Shown: positions 58,493 to 64,000 of the stretch, one piece after another | Layout: every line of letters begins with the position of its first letter | How positions within the stretch are numbered: position 1 is the stretch's first letter | Assembly: GCF_003633895.1 (NCBI RefSeq) | Contig: NZ_RBID01000014.1 | Coordinates: forward strand, 299,188 to 363,187 | Direction of reading: 5' to 3' | DNA: 64,000 nt | From: Vogesella indigofera | GTDB lineage: Bacteria > Pseudomonadota > Gammaproteobacteria > Burkholderiales > Chromobacteriaceae | Notes under the pieces: model-generated | Databases searched by the model: none | Seen by the model: the letters and a program-made list of their open reading frames with translations, nothing else | Told to the model about the DNA's origin: nothing | Position numbers and translations under genes: made by a program

Positions 58493-59239
58493 ATGAGCAA
58501 CAAGAAACTCATTCACGGCTTCCATGCCGTCAATGCCCGCCTGTGGCAAAACCCGAAAAGCGTACTGGAAATCTTTCTGGCCGGCGGCCGTCAGGACGTG
58601 CGCGCGCAGGCGGTGCTGGAGAAAGCCGCCGCCGAGGGCGTGAAAGCGCACATCGTCGACAAGGAACGCCTGGACAGCATGACCGGCAAGGCGCGCCATC
58701 AGGGCGTGGTGGCGATGATCGACGCCAACCAGAACTTCGTCACCCTCGACGACGTGCTGGAAAACCTGTCCGAGCCGCCGCTGCTGCTGATCCTTGACGG
58801 CGTCACCGACCCGCACAACCTCGGCGCCTGCCTGCGCGTGGCCGACGCGATGGGCGCGCACGCGGTGATCGCGCCGAAGGACCGCTCCGCGACGCTGAAC
58901 GCGACGGTATCGAAAGTAGCCTGCGGCGCCGCCGAGGTGGTGCCCTACATCACCGTCACCAACCTCGCGCGCACGTTGCGCGACCTGAAGGACGCCGGGG
59001 TGTGGATCGCCGGCACCGACATGGAAGGCAGCACCGACCTGTACCACTTCGACGGCAGCGGCCCGCTGGCGTGGGTGATGGGGGCCGAGGGCGAGGGCAT
59101 GCGCCGCCTGACGCGCGAACACTGCGACGTGCTGGTGTCGATCCCGATGTTCGGCACCGTCGAGAGCCTGAACGTGTCGGTGTCCGCCGGCATGGTGCTC
59201 AGCGAAAGCCGCCGCCAGCGGGTGCTGAAGGCGTCGTAA
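58493..59239 (+). CDS. rlmB: 23S rRNA (guanosine-2251-2'-O)-methyltransferase
   Basis: A 248-residue SPOUT enzyme methylating G2251 of 23S rRNA. N-terminal substrate-binding domain ([20 protein letters not shown]) and knot region [60 protein letters not shown] and [22 protein letters not shown] match RlmB. A probable -10 TACAAT at 58458-58463 precedes it. It ends shortly before a terminator made from a dispersed repeat. Confidence 0.94.
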   Translation: MSNKKLIHGFHAVNARLWQNPKSVLEIFLAGGRQDVRAQAVLEKAAAEGVKAHIVDKERLDSMTGKARHQGVVAMIDANQNFVTLDDVLENLSEPPLLLILDGVTDPHNLGACLRVADAMGAHAVIAPKDRSATLNATVSKVACGAAEVVPYITVTNLARTLRDLKDAGVWIAGTDMEGSTDLYHFDGSGPLAWVMGAEGEGMRRLTREHCDVLVSIPMFGTVESLNVSVSAGMVLSESRRQRVLKAS

Positions 59240-59258
59240 GCCGCGCAGCCGCGTGCGA

Positions 59259-59297
59259 CAAGGTTGGCCGCAACGTGCAAGCGTTGCGGCCTTTTTA
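59259..59297 (+). terminator. Terminator built on the dispersed repeat, after rlmB
   Basis: The core CAAGGTTGGCCGC (59259-59271) runs into a stem GGCCGCAACG (59266-59275) with CGTTGCGGCC (59282-59291), loop TGCAAG, then TTTTTATT. A repeat copy has been built into a conventional terminator. Confidence 0.85.
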
Positions 59298-59358
59298 TTG
59301 CCTTGTCTTGCACGACTGGCCTGTCGCGTGCCCGAACTTGTTTCCGCGCGCACGGTCA

Positions 59359-59386
59359 TTGCCTATATACCTTATGGGGGTATAAG
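59359..59386 (+). promoter_or_regulatory. Promoter with a candidate CsoR operator
   Basis: TTGCCT (59359-59364), 16 bp, TATAAG (59381-59386). The spacer and -10 carry the near-palindrome TATACCTTATGGGGGTATA (59366-59384), the A/T-flanked G-C tract type recognised by CsoR-family repressors. The csoR gene lies downstream in the same operon. Confidence 0.65.
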
Positions 59387-59413
59387 ATAATGGCCATTGA
59401 ACAGGAGCCAGTC

Positions 59414-60925
59414 ATGGAGCGTCGCTTTTTCCTGCAGGCCGGCAGTGTGCTGGCCGGCCTGCCGTTTGTCAGCCGTGGCGCGTGGGCCGACAGCAGCGTG
59501 CCCGATCACGCCGCCGTGGATCACGCCGCCATGGGCCACAGCATGGCACCAGCCGCCACCGCCAGGAGCGGCAGCGGCCCGAGCCTGCCGCGCGGCGAGC
59601 CGTTGCCGGCCTTGCAGCCACTGGCCAACCAGGCCGCCGCTGCCGGGCAGTTTTCCGGCCGCCTGCGCGCCGCACCGGTATCGGTGGGCTTGTGGGGTGA
59701 CCAGCGCCGCACCGCGTTCTGGGCTTACAACGACAGCGTGCCCGGCCCGTTGCTGGAGCTGTGGGAGGGCGATGAAGTCGAGCTTGCCTTCGACAACCGG
59801 CTGCCGCAGCCGACCACCATCCACTGGCATGGCATGCCGGTGCCGCCGGCGCAGGACGGCAATCCGCACGACCCGGTGCCACCCGGCGGCAGCCGCCGTT
59901 ACCGTTTCCGCCTGCCGGACGATTGCGCCGGCAGCTACTGGTATCACCCGCATCCGCACGGCCATACCGCGGAACAGGCGTATCGCGGCCTGGCCGGCGC
60001 GGTCATCATCCGCAGCAAGCGCGATCCGCTGCGCCACCTGCCGGAAAAACACCTGCTGCTGTCCGACCTCAAGCTGGACGACAACGGCCAGATTGCGGCC
60101 AACGACATGGCCGACCTGCACGACGGCCGCGAAGGCCAGTTCCTGCTGATCAACGGCGCGTGGCAGCCGCAGATCGCGCTGGCCCGCGGCGAGCGCCAGC
60201 GCTGGCGCATCTGGAACGCCAGCAGCAGCCGCATCATCAAACTGGCGCTGCCGGCGCACGAACTGCAGCTAGTCGGCAGCGATGGCGGCCTGCTGGCCGC
60301 GCCGCGCGACATCGACAGTCTGCTGTTGTCGCCGGGCGAGCGCGCCGAGGTGGTGGTTACCGGCCGTTTTCACGCCGGCAAGCCGGCCGGCCTCATCAGC
60401 CAGCCCTATGTGCGCGGCAAGCGCATGCACGCGGAACAGACGCAGGACGAGACGCTGGCCAGCGTCGTCGAGCACGGCATGCGGCCAACCCTGGCACTGC
60501 CGGCCACGCTGCGCGACATCGCACCGCTGGGTACGCCCGGCCACCGCCGCCGCATCGTGCTGTCTGAAAACATGGCCGACGCCCGCGCCCCGTTTCTGAT
60601 CAACGGCCGCAGCTACGACATGCACCGCATCGACGGCACCGGCGAGGTTGGCCGCATCGAGGAGTGGGAGGTGGTGGCCGACGCGCACATGGACCATCCC
60701 TTCCACCTGCACGGTACCCAGTTCCAGGTGCTGGCGCGCAGCGTGGACGGCATCTGGGAAGACGAGCCCTTCCTCGCCTGGCGCGACGTGGTCAACGTGC
60801 CGGCCGGCGAGATGGTGCGCTTGCGCTTCGTGCAGGCGCTGCCCGGCCTGCGCATGTATCACTGCCACATCCTGGAGCACGAAGACCAGGGCATGATGGC
60901 GCAAATCGATTTTTTGCCGAGGTAA
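59414..60925 (+). CDS. Multicopper oxidase (CueO/CopA type), Tat-exported
   Basis: A 503-residue periplasmic oxidase that should oxidise Cu(I). The start MERRFFLQAGSVLAGLPFV is a twin-arginine signal (RRFFLQ). Three cupredoxin domains are indicated by HWHG at 137-140, YHPHPHGHTAEQAYRGLAGA, HPFHLHGTQFQVL and the T1 site YHCHILEHEDQGMM, with H483-C484-H485. A His/Met-rich segment follows the signal (DHAAVDHAAMGHSM). AGGAG before ATG 59414 decides the start over 59390. csoR and copZ follow, forming a copper-response operon. Confidence 0.92.
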   Translation: MERRFFLQAGSVLAGLPFVSRGAWADSSVPDHAAVDHAAMGHSMAPAATARSGSGPSLPRGEPLPALQPLANQAAAAGQFSGRLRAAPVSVGLWGDQRRTAFWAYNDSVPGPLLELWEGDEVELAFDNRLPQPTTIHWHGMPVPPAQDGNPHDPVPPGGSRRYRFRLPDDCAGSYWYHPHPHGHTAEQAYRGLAGAVIIRSKRDPLRHLPEKHLLLSDLKLDDNGQIAANDMADLHDGREGQFLLINGAWQPQIALARGERQRWRIWNASSSRIIKLALPAHELQLVGSDGGLLAAPRDIDSLLLSPGERAEVVVTGRFHAGKPAGLISQPYVRGKRMHAEQTQDETLASVVEHGMRPTLALPATLRDIAPLGTPGHRRRIVLSENMADARAPFLINGRSYDMHRIDGTGEVGRIEEWEVVADAHMDHPFHLHGTQFQVLARSVDGIWEDEPFLAWRDVVNVPAGEMVRLRFVQALPGLRMYHCHILEHEDQGMMAQIDFLPR

Positions 60926-60928
60926 GCC

Positions 60929-61231
60929 ATGGACGACTCTCAACATGACTGCTGCAGCGACAAGCGTGTGGTGCAGCCGGACAAGGCAGCGCTGCTGAAA
61001 CGGCTGGCGCGGCTGGAAGGGCAGGTGCGCGGCGTGGCCGGCATGATCGACGCCGACCGCTACTGCGTCGACGTGCTGACCCAGATCGCCGCCGCACGCT
61101 CGGCGCTGGACGCGGTGGCGCAGCAGCTGCTGGAAAGCCACCTCAAGGGCTGCGTGGCCCGTGCAGTGAACGAAGGCAACAGCGACGAGGCCATCGCCGA
61201 GGTGATGGCCCTGCTCAAGAAAATGCGTTAA
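60929..61231 (+). CDS. csoR: CsoR-family copper-sensing repressor
   Basis: A 100-residue all-helical DNA-binding repressor that releases DNA on binding Cu(I). The conserved LLKRLARLEGQVRGVAGMIDADRYCVDVLTQIAAARSAL contains C46; H71 and C75 in ESHLKGC complete the Cys-His-Cys site characteristic of CsoR rather than RcnR or FrmR. It begins 3 bp after the oxidase stop. The extra N-terminal CC (8-9) may aid metal capture. Confidence 0.9.
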   Translation: MDDSQHDCCSDKRVVQPDKAALLKRLARLEGQVRGVAGMIDADRYCVDVLTQIAAARSALDAVAQQLLESHLKGCVARAVNEGNSDEAIAEVMALLKKMR

Positions 61232-61258
61232 CGCACACCATCTGAACTGGAGAACGAT

Positions 61259-61465
61259 ATGGCAAACCTGATTCTGACCGTCGATGGCATGACCTGCGGC
61301 GGCTGCGCCAACAGCATCAAGAAGGCACTGGCCGGCGTGCCCGGTGTGGCCGAGGTGGAGGTCGATCTCGCCAGCAAGCGCGTCAGCGTGCAGCACGACG
61401 GCAATGCCGACGAAAGCGCGCTGCGCAGCGCCATCGAAAACGCCGGTTTCGACGTGATCGGCTGA
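61259..61465 (+). CDS. copZ: CopZ-type copper chaperone
   Basis: A 68-residue HMA-domain metallochaperone. LTVDGMTCGGCANSIKKAL carries the copper-binding C13 and C16, and the domain ends with AIENAGFDVIG. GGAGAACG precedes the ATG. It likely passes Cu(I) to CsoR or to an exporter; no copper ATPase is within the window. Confidence 0.92.
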   Translation: MANLILTVDGMTCGGCANSIKKALAGVPGVAEVEVDLASKRVSVQHDGNADESALRSAIENAGFDVIG

Positions 61466-61515
61466 GCGCTTTGCCACAGATGGCACGGCAAAAGCGCGCA
61501 ATACGTGCCGCGACA

Positions 61516-61544
61516 TTGCGGCACGGCGCATAAATCCGTACAAT
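61516..61544 (+). promoter_or_regulatory. Promoter for the rpsF operon
   Basis: TTGCGG (61516-61521), a 17-bp spacer and TACAAT (61539-61544), about 70 bp upstream of rpsF. A 7-bp inverted repeat, GTGCCGC/GCGGCAC, spans the -35. Confidence 0.65.
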
Positions 61545-61563
61545 CTTCAGCTTTTAACCCTTG

Positions 61564-61594
61564 CCCTTCGCTATTACGCATGACGAAGGGTTTT
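61564..61594 (+). promoter_or_regulatory. Hairpin in the rpsF leader
   Basis: CCCTTCG (61564-61570) and CGAAGGG (61584-61590) form a 7-bp stem followed by TTTTA, between the promoter and rpsF. It may be an attenuator or an S6-S18 autoregulatory site. Neither is shown. Confidence 0.5.
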
Positions 61595-61613
61595 ATAGCC
61601 ACAAGGAGTTCAC

Positions 61614-61991
61614 ATGCGGCACTACGAAATCGTGTTCATCGTCCATCCGGATCAGAGCGAACAGGTTGGCGCCATGGTCGAGCGTTACAAGGGCATGGTC
61701 CTGAACGCTGGCGGTCAGATTCACCGTCTGGAAGACTGGGGCCGTCGTCAACTGGCTTACCCGATCCAGAAAGTTCACAAAGCTCACTACGTGCTGATGA
61801 ACGTTGAATGCGAACCGGCGACCCTGGCTGAAATCGAACACGCCTTCAAGTTCAACGACGCCGTTCTGCGTCACCTGACCATCAAGATGAATCACGCTAT
61901 CACCGAAGCATCCCCGATGATGAAGGACGAAAAGGCGAAGAGCTTGCTGGAAAACCAGGCAGCTGCAGCCGAGGCTGAAGTTTCTGCCTAA
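61614..61991 (+). CDS. rpsF: 30S ribosomal protein S6
   Basis: A 125-residue ribosomal protein that pairs with S18. [57 protein letters not shown] and [13 protein letters not shown] are S6 signatures; the acidic C-terminal tail is typical. First gene of rpsF-priB-rpsR-rplI. AAGGAG lies before the ATG. Confidence 0.97.
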   Translation: MRHYEIVFIVHPDQSEQVGAMVERYKGMVLNAGGQIHRLEDWGRRQLAYPIQKVHKAHYVLMNVECEPATLAEIEHAFKFNDAVLRHLTIKMNHAITEASPMMKDEKAKSLLENQAAAAEAEVSA

Positions 61992-62009
61992 TTGGCAGGT
62001 AACGGATCC

Positions 62010-62309
62010 TTGCAGAACCGAATTGAACTGACCGCTACGGTCGAACGCGAAGACTCGCTGAGATGCACGCCCGCCGGCTTGCCGGTGCTGGAAATGTGGC
62101 TCAGACATCAATCCCGCCAGAGTGCGGCCAACCTTGAACGTGATGTGGTCTGTGAAATACAGGCTGTGCTGCTGGGGGAGGGTGCCAGAAAGATGGCAGG
62201 AAAGATGGCAGGAAATGTGGTGCAGTGCACCGGTTTTCTCAGTCAGCGCAGTTTACGTAATCCCCGGTTGGTTCTGCATATCGAACACGTTGAATTTGTA
62301 AAAGGTTAA
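62010..62309 (+). CDS. priB: Primosomal replication protein PriB
   Basis: A 99-residue OB-fold, single-strand-DNA-binding protein of the replication restart primosome. [32 protein letters not shown] and [28 protein letters not shown] are PriB features. No ATG fits: the TTG at 62010 has AGGTAAC ten bases upstream and gives the family length; a TTG at 61992 lacks a ribosome site. Its location between rpsF and rpsR is standard for Neisseriales and enterics. The repeat core at 62124-62136 is translated here. Confidence 0.92.
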   Translation: MQNRIELTATVEREDSLRCTPAGLPVLEMWLRHQSRQSAANLERDVVCEIQAVLLGEGARKMAGKMAGNVVQCTGFLSQRSLRNPRLVLHIEHVEFVKG

Positions 62310-62313
62310 CCAA

Positions 62314-62541
62314 ATGGCACGTCAACTCTTCAAGCGCAAGAAGTTCTGCCGCTTCACCGCGGAAGGCATCAAAGTAATCGACTACAAGTCTGTCGATCTG
62401 CTGAAGGACTTCATCGCCGAAAACGGCAAAATCATCCCGGCTCGTATCACCGGCACCAAGGCTGGCTACCAGCGTCAACTGACAGAAGCTATCAAGCGCG
62501 CGCGCTTCCTGGCTTTCCTGCCATTCACTGACCAGCACTAA
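62314..62541 (+). CDS. rpsR: 30S ribosomal protein S18
   Basis: A 75-residue ribosomal protein. [65 protein letters not shown] is an unmistakable S18. It begins 4 bp after priB and is followed by rplI. Confidence 0.97.
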   Translation: MARQLFKRKKFCRFTAEGIKVIDYKSVDLLKDFIAENGKIIPARITGTKAGYQRQLTEAIKRARFLAFLPFTDQH

Positions 62542-62562
62542 GACCGGGAAAGGACCGACAAG

Positions 62563-63012
62563 ATGCAAATCATTCTGCTCGAACAAGTCGCCAACCTGGG
62601 TACCCTGGGTGACGTGGTAAACGTGAAGAACGGCTACGCCCGTAACTTCCTGATCCCGCAAGGCAAAGCCAAGCGTGCAACTGAAGCCAACCTGAAAGAA
62701 TTCGAAGCTCGCCGTGCCGAGCTGGAAGCCAAACAGGCTGAAATTCTGGCAGACGCCAAAGTCCGCGCTGAAAAACTGAACGAAGCTACTGTTACCATCG
62801 CGCAAAAAGCCGGTGTTGACGGTCGCCTGTTCGGCTCCGTGACCAACGTTGACATCGCTGAAGCGGTTACTGCTTCCGGCGTTGCCATCAAGCGTTTCGA
62901 AGTTCGTCTGCCAAACGGCCAGCTGAAGGCCATCGGCGAGTACGACGTTGAAATCGCCCTGCACCACGACGTTGTGGTTGCGATCAAGGTTGTGGTTGTT
63001 CCTGCCGTTTAA
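62563..63012 (+). CDS. rplI: 50S ribosomal protein L9
   Basis: A 149-residue ribosomal protein. The N-terminal domain [36 protein letters not shown], a central charged helix, and the C-terminal domain with [16 protein letters not shown] are standard. Last gene of the operon, followed by a strong terminator. Confidence 0.97.
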   Translation: MQIILLEQVANLGTLGDVVNVKNGYARNFLIPQGKAKRATEANLKEFEARRAELEAKQAEILADAKVRAEKLNEATVTIAQKAGVDGRLFGSVTNVDIAEAVTASGVAIKRFEVRLPNGQLKAIGEYDVEIALHHDVVVAIKVVVVPAV

Positions 63013-63040
63013 GCAAGACAGCACTGCCCGCAACACAGAA

Positions 63041-63066
63041 AAGCCGCCCTCGGGCGGCTTTTTTCA
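63041..63066 (+). terminator. Rho-independent terminator after rplI
   Basis: AAGCCGCCC and GGGCGGCTT form a 9-bp stem with a minimal loop, followed by TTTT. Confidence 0.92.
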
Positions 63067-63181
63067 TGGCCGCCTGCCGGCGAAGCCGTGTTATGTCGCA
63101 TTGCACAACGTCAATGTCCTGTTCTCGAACGCCCGTTTGCCTGTGTTGGCGCATAATGCCAATAGATCAATGGAGGGCGCG

Positions 63182-63364
63182 ATGATGGAACTGGTAATTG
63201 CTGCAGTATTGTTATTATTCTTTGTTTTTCCGCTGTTTGGTGGCGTGCTGGCCTTTGTCAGCGGCGCGATCCGGCCGCGTTTTCACGGTGGCAAGGTGCT
63301 GTCCGGCTGGCATCCGCTGAACCCGTACTACAAGTTGTCGCCGTATCACTTCGGCAAACGCTAG
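63182..63364 (+). CDS. Small single-helix membrane protein, hypothetical
   Basis: A 60-residue protein, MMELVIAAVLLLFFVFPLFG then a basic soluble tail ending KLSPYHFGKR. One transmembrane helix at the N-terminus. GGAGG lies before the first ATG at 63182; the ATG at 63185 or at 63170 are alternatives. No family recognised. Confidence 0.55.
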   Translation: MMELVIAAVLLLFFVFPLFGGVLAFVSGAIRPRFHGGKVLSGWHPLNPYYKLSPYHFGKR

Positions 63365-63388
63365 ACCGATACCGTCTGCTGCAGAATG

Positions 63389-63415
63389 GCCCCGCCCGCG
63401 CGGGGCTTTTGTTTT
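63389..63415 (+). terminator. Rho-independent terminator
   Basis: GCCCCGC (63389-63395) pairs with GCGGGGC (63400-63406), followed by TTTTGTTTT. It ends the small membrane-protein transcript; a palindromic repeat copy starts within its T-run. Confidence 0.75.
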
Positions 63416-63434
63416 GCGGCCAACCTTGGCCGCA
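63414..63434. repeat. Palindromic intergenic copy of the dispersed repeat
   Basis: TGCGGCCAA and TTGGCCGCA around CC (63415-63434), including an exact core at 63416-63428. It lies just after the terminator and before a convergent gene. Confidence 0.85.
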
Positions 63435-63450
63435 GTCACCGCCGACCGTA

Positions 63451-63846
63451 TCAATCCCGTTGCCCGTCCCCCAGTCGGCGCGCCTCCACCTCGAACGGGT
63501 TGTCCCGGTACGGCCGCTTGCCTCGCAGCCACAGCCACAGGCTGGCGGCGGGGTAGGCCAGCAACAGCAGCACGCCCCAGCGCTGGTACTGGCGCACGTG
63601 TACCTGCTCGTGCGCGCGCAGCCGTGCCAGCAGCAGCCGGTTCTGGCCGATGATCACGTGGCCGAAGGTGATGGCGGCGAACGGCAGGCGTCGTACTTTG
63701 TCATCCGGCCACAACGCGATTTCCAGCGCGCCGCGCTGCCGGCTGGCACGAGCGCCGCACAGCAGCAGCGGCAGCGCCAGCAGCAGGCCTAGCAGTGAGC
63801 AGGGTGCCGCCCACAGATAGGCGGCGAGGCGACGCAGGCTGCACAT
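63451..63846 (-). CDS. Membrane-associated HExxH protein, hypothetical
   Basis: A 131-residue protein with a hydrophobic helix at about 9-30 and a second at about 91-108. LRAHEQVHVRQYQRWG contains the zinc-protease-like HEQVH (79-83), and the later EVEAR could provide the third ligand. The family is unnamed to me, but the motif recurs in small membrane proteins. It lies 1 bp from the stop of the gene upstream on the same strand. Confidence 0.65.
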   Translation of the reverse strand: MCSLRRLAAYLWAAPCSLLGLLLALPLLLCGARASRQRGALEIALWPDDKVRRLPFAAITFGHVIIGQNRLLLARLRAHEQVHVRQYQRWGVLLLLAYPAASLWLWLRGKRPYRDNPFEVEARRLGDGQRD

Positions 63847-63847
63847 G

Positions 63848-64000
63848 CTACTTGACTGCCCGCGCCATCAGCAGGCAGTCGTGATAGGCGCCATGGCGCA
63901 AGCCGTCGCCGCGCAGCGTGGCCTCGCGGACAAAGCCGTATTTTTCATACAGCGCGATGGCCGGCGCGTTGTCGCTGAACACTTTCAGCTGCAGCCGGCG
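63848..64000 (-). CDS. GNAT-family N-acetyltransferase (3' part, cut by window edge)
   Basis: The last 50 codons of a leftward gene that begins outside the window. LKVFSDNAPAIALYEKYGFV matches the last GNAT motif (NxxAIxLYEKxGF), followed by REATLRGDGLRHGAYHDCLL and the ending MARAVK. It abuts the HExxH gene and probably forms an operon with it. Confidence 0.8.
   Translation of the reverse strand, partial: RRLQLKVFSDNAPAIALYEKYGFVREATLRGDGLRHGAYHDCLLMARAVK

Overview
The window is a GC-rich, densely coding chromosomal segment of a Betaproteobacterium, most likely order Neisseriales and probably a Chromobacterium/Vogesella-type relative. The evidence is an RmpM-like OmpA protein, the rpsF-priB-rpsR-rplI order, a second betaproteobacterial-type infA, the pyrG-kdsA-eno-ftsB cluster and the cysI-DUF934 pair. 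I see no rRNA, tRNA, CRISPR array, transposase or prophage. The genus is inference.

Layout. 0.1-3.4 kb: CadR-type regulator diverging from a Zn/Cd/Pb P1B-ATPase plus a small membrane methyltransferase. 3.4-6.8 kb: SprA-like protein, ABC exporter, acyl-CoA thioesterase, GNAT enzyme. 6.8-12.5 kb: scpA, then a low-GC HEPN-like gene and ynfA, then scpB, rluB and greB. 12.5-14.3 kb: MarR regulator diverging from a PLP aminotransferase around a palindromic operator. 14.3-18.3 kb: cysB diverging from cysH-cysI-DUF934. 18.5-26.6 kb: RmpM/OmpA, then ribF-ileS-lspA-ispH, then htpG with a heat-shock promoter. 26.7-35.1 kb: infA copy, small HTH gene, GST, SIMPL protein, an ABC importer operon, malate synthase and a LysR gene. 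35.3-42.2 kb: diguanylate cyclase, ftsB, eno, kdsA, pyrG, and the divergent rpmB-rpmG. 42.2-51.1 kb: ubiF, LysR, EamA transporter, a degenerate secreted beta-carbonic-anhydrase homologue, CHAD protein, ClpP-like protease, solute-binding-like protein, EAL phosphodiesterase, Ysc84 lipoprotein. 51.6-59.2 kb: mfd diverging from a large PAS-GGDEF-EAL protein, then rlmB. 59.3-61.5 kb: copper module (multicopper oxidase, CsoR, CopZ). 61.6-64 kb: rpsF-priB-rpsR-rplI, a small membrane protein, a zincin-like protein and a GNAT gene cut by the window edge.

The most striking feature is a dispersed short repeat, GCGGCCAACCTTG, with close variants. I counted 21 exact 13-mers on both strands in 64 kb, where far fewer than one is expected by chance. 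Copies lie inside genes in different reading frames. Between genes they often form inverted pairs that make strong stem-loops. This organisation matches DNA-uptake sequences of Neisseriaceae, but the sequence is unrelated to the classical GCCGTCTGAA. A second repeat family is a 140-151 bp MITE-like element with terminal inverted repeats, present twice and both times abutting a stop codon.
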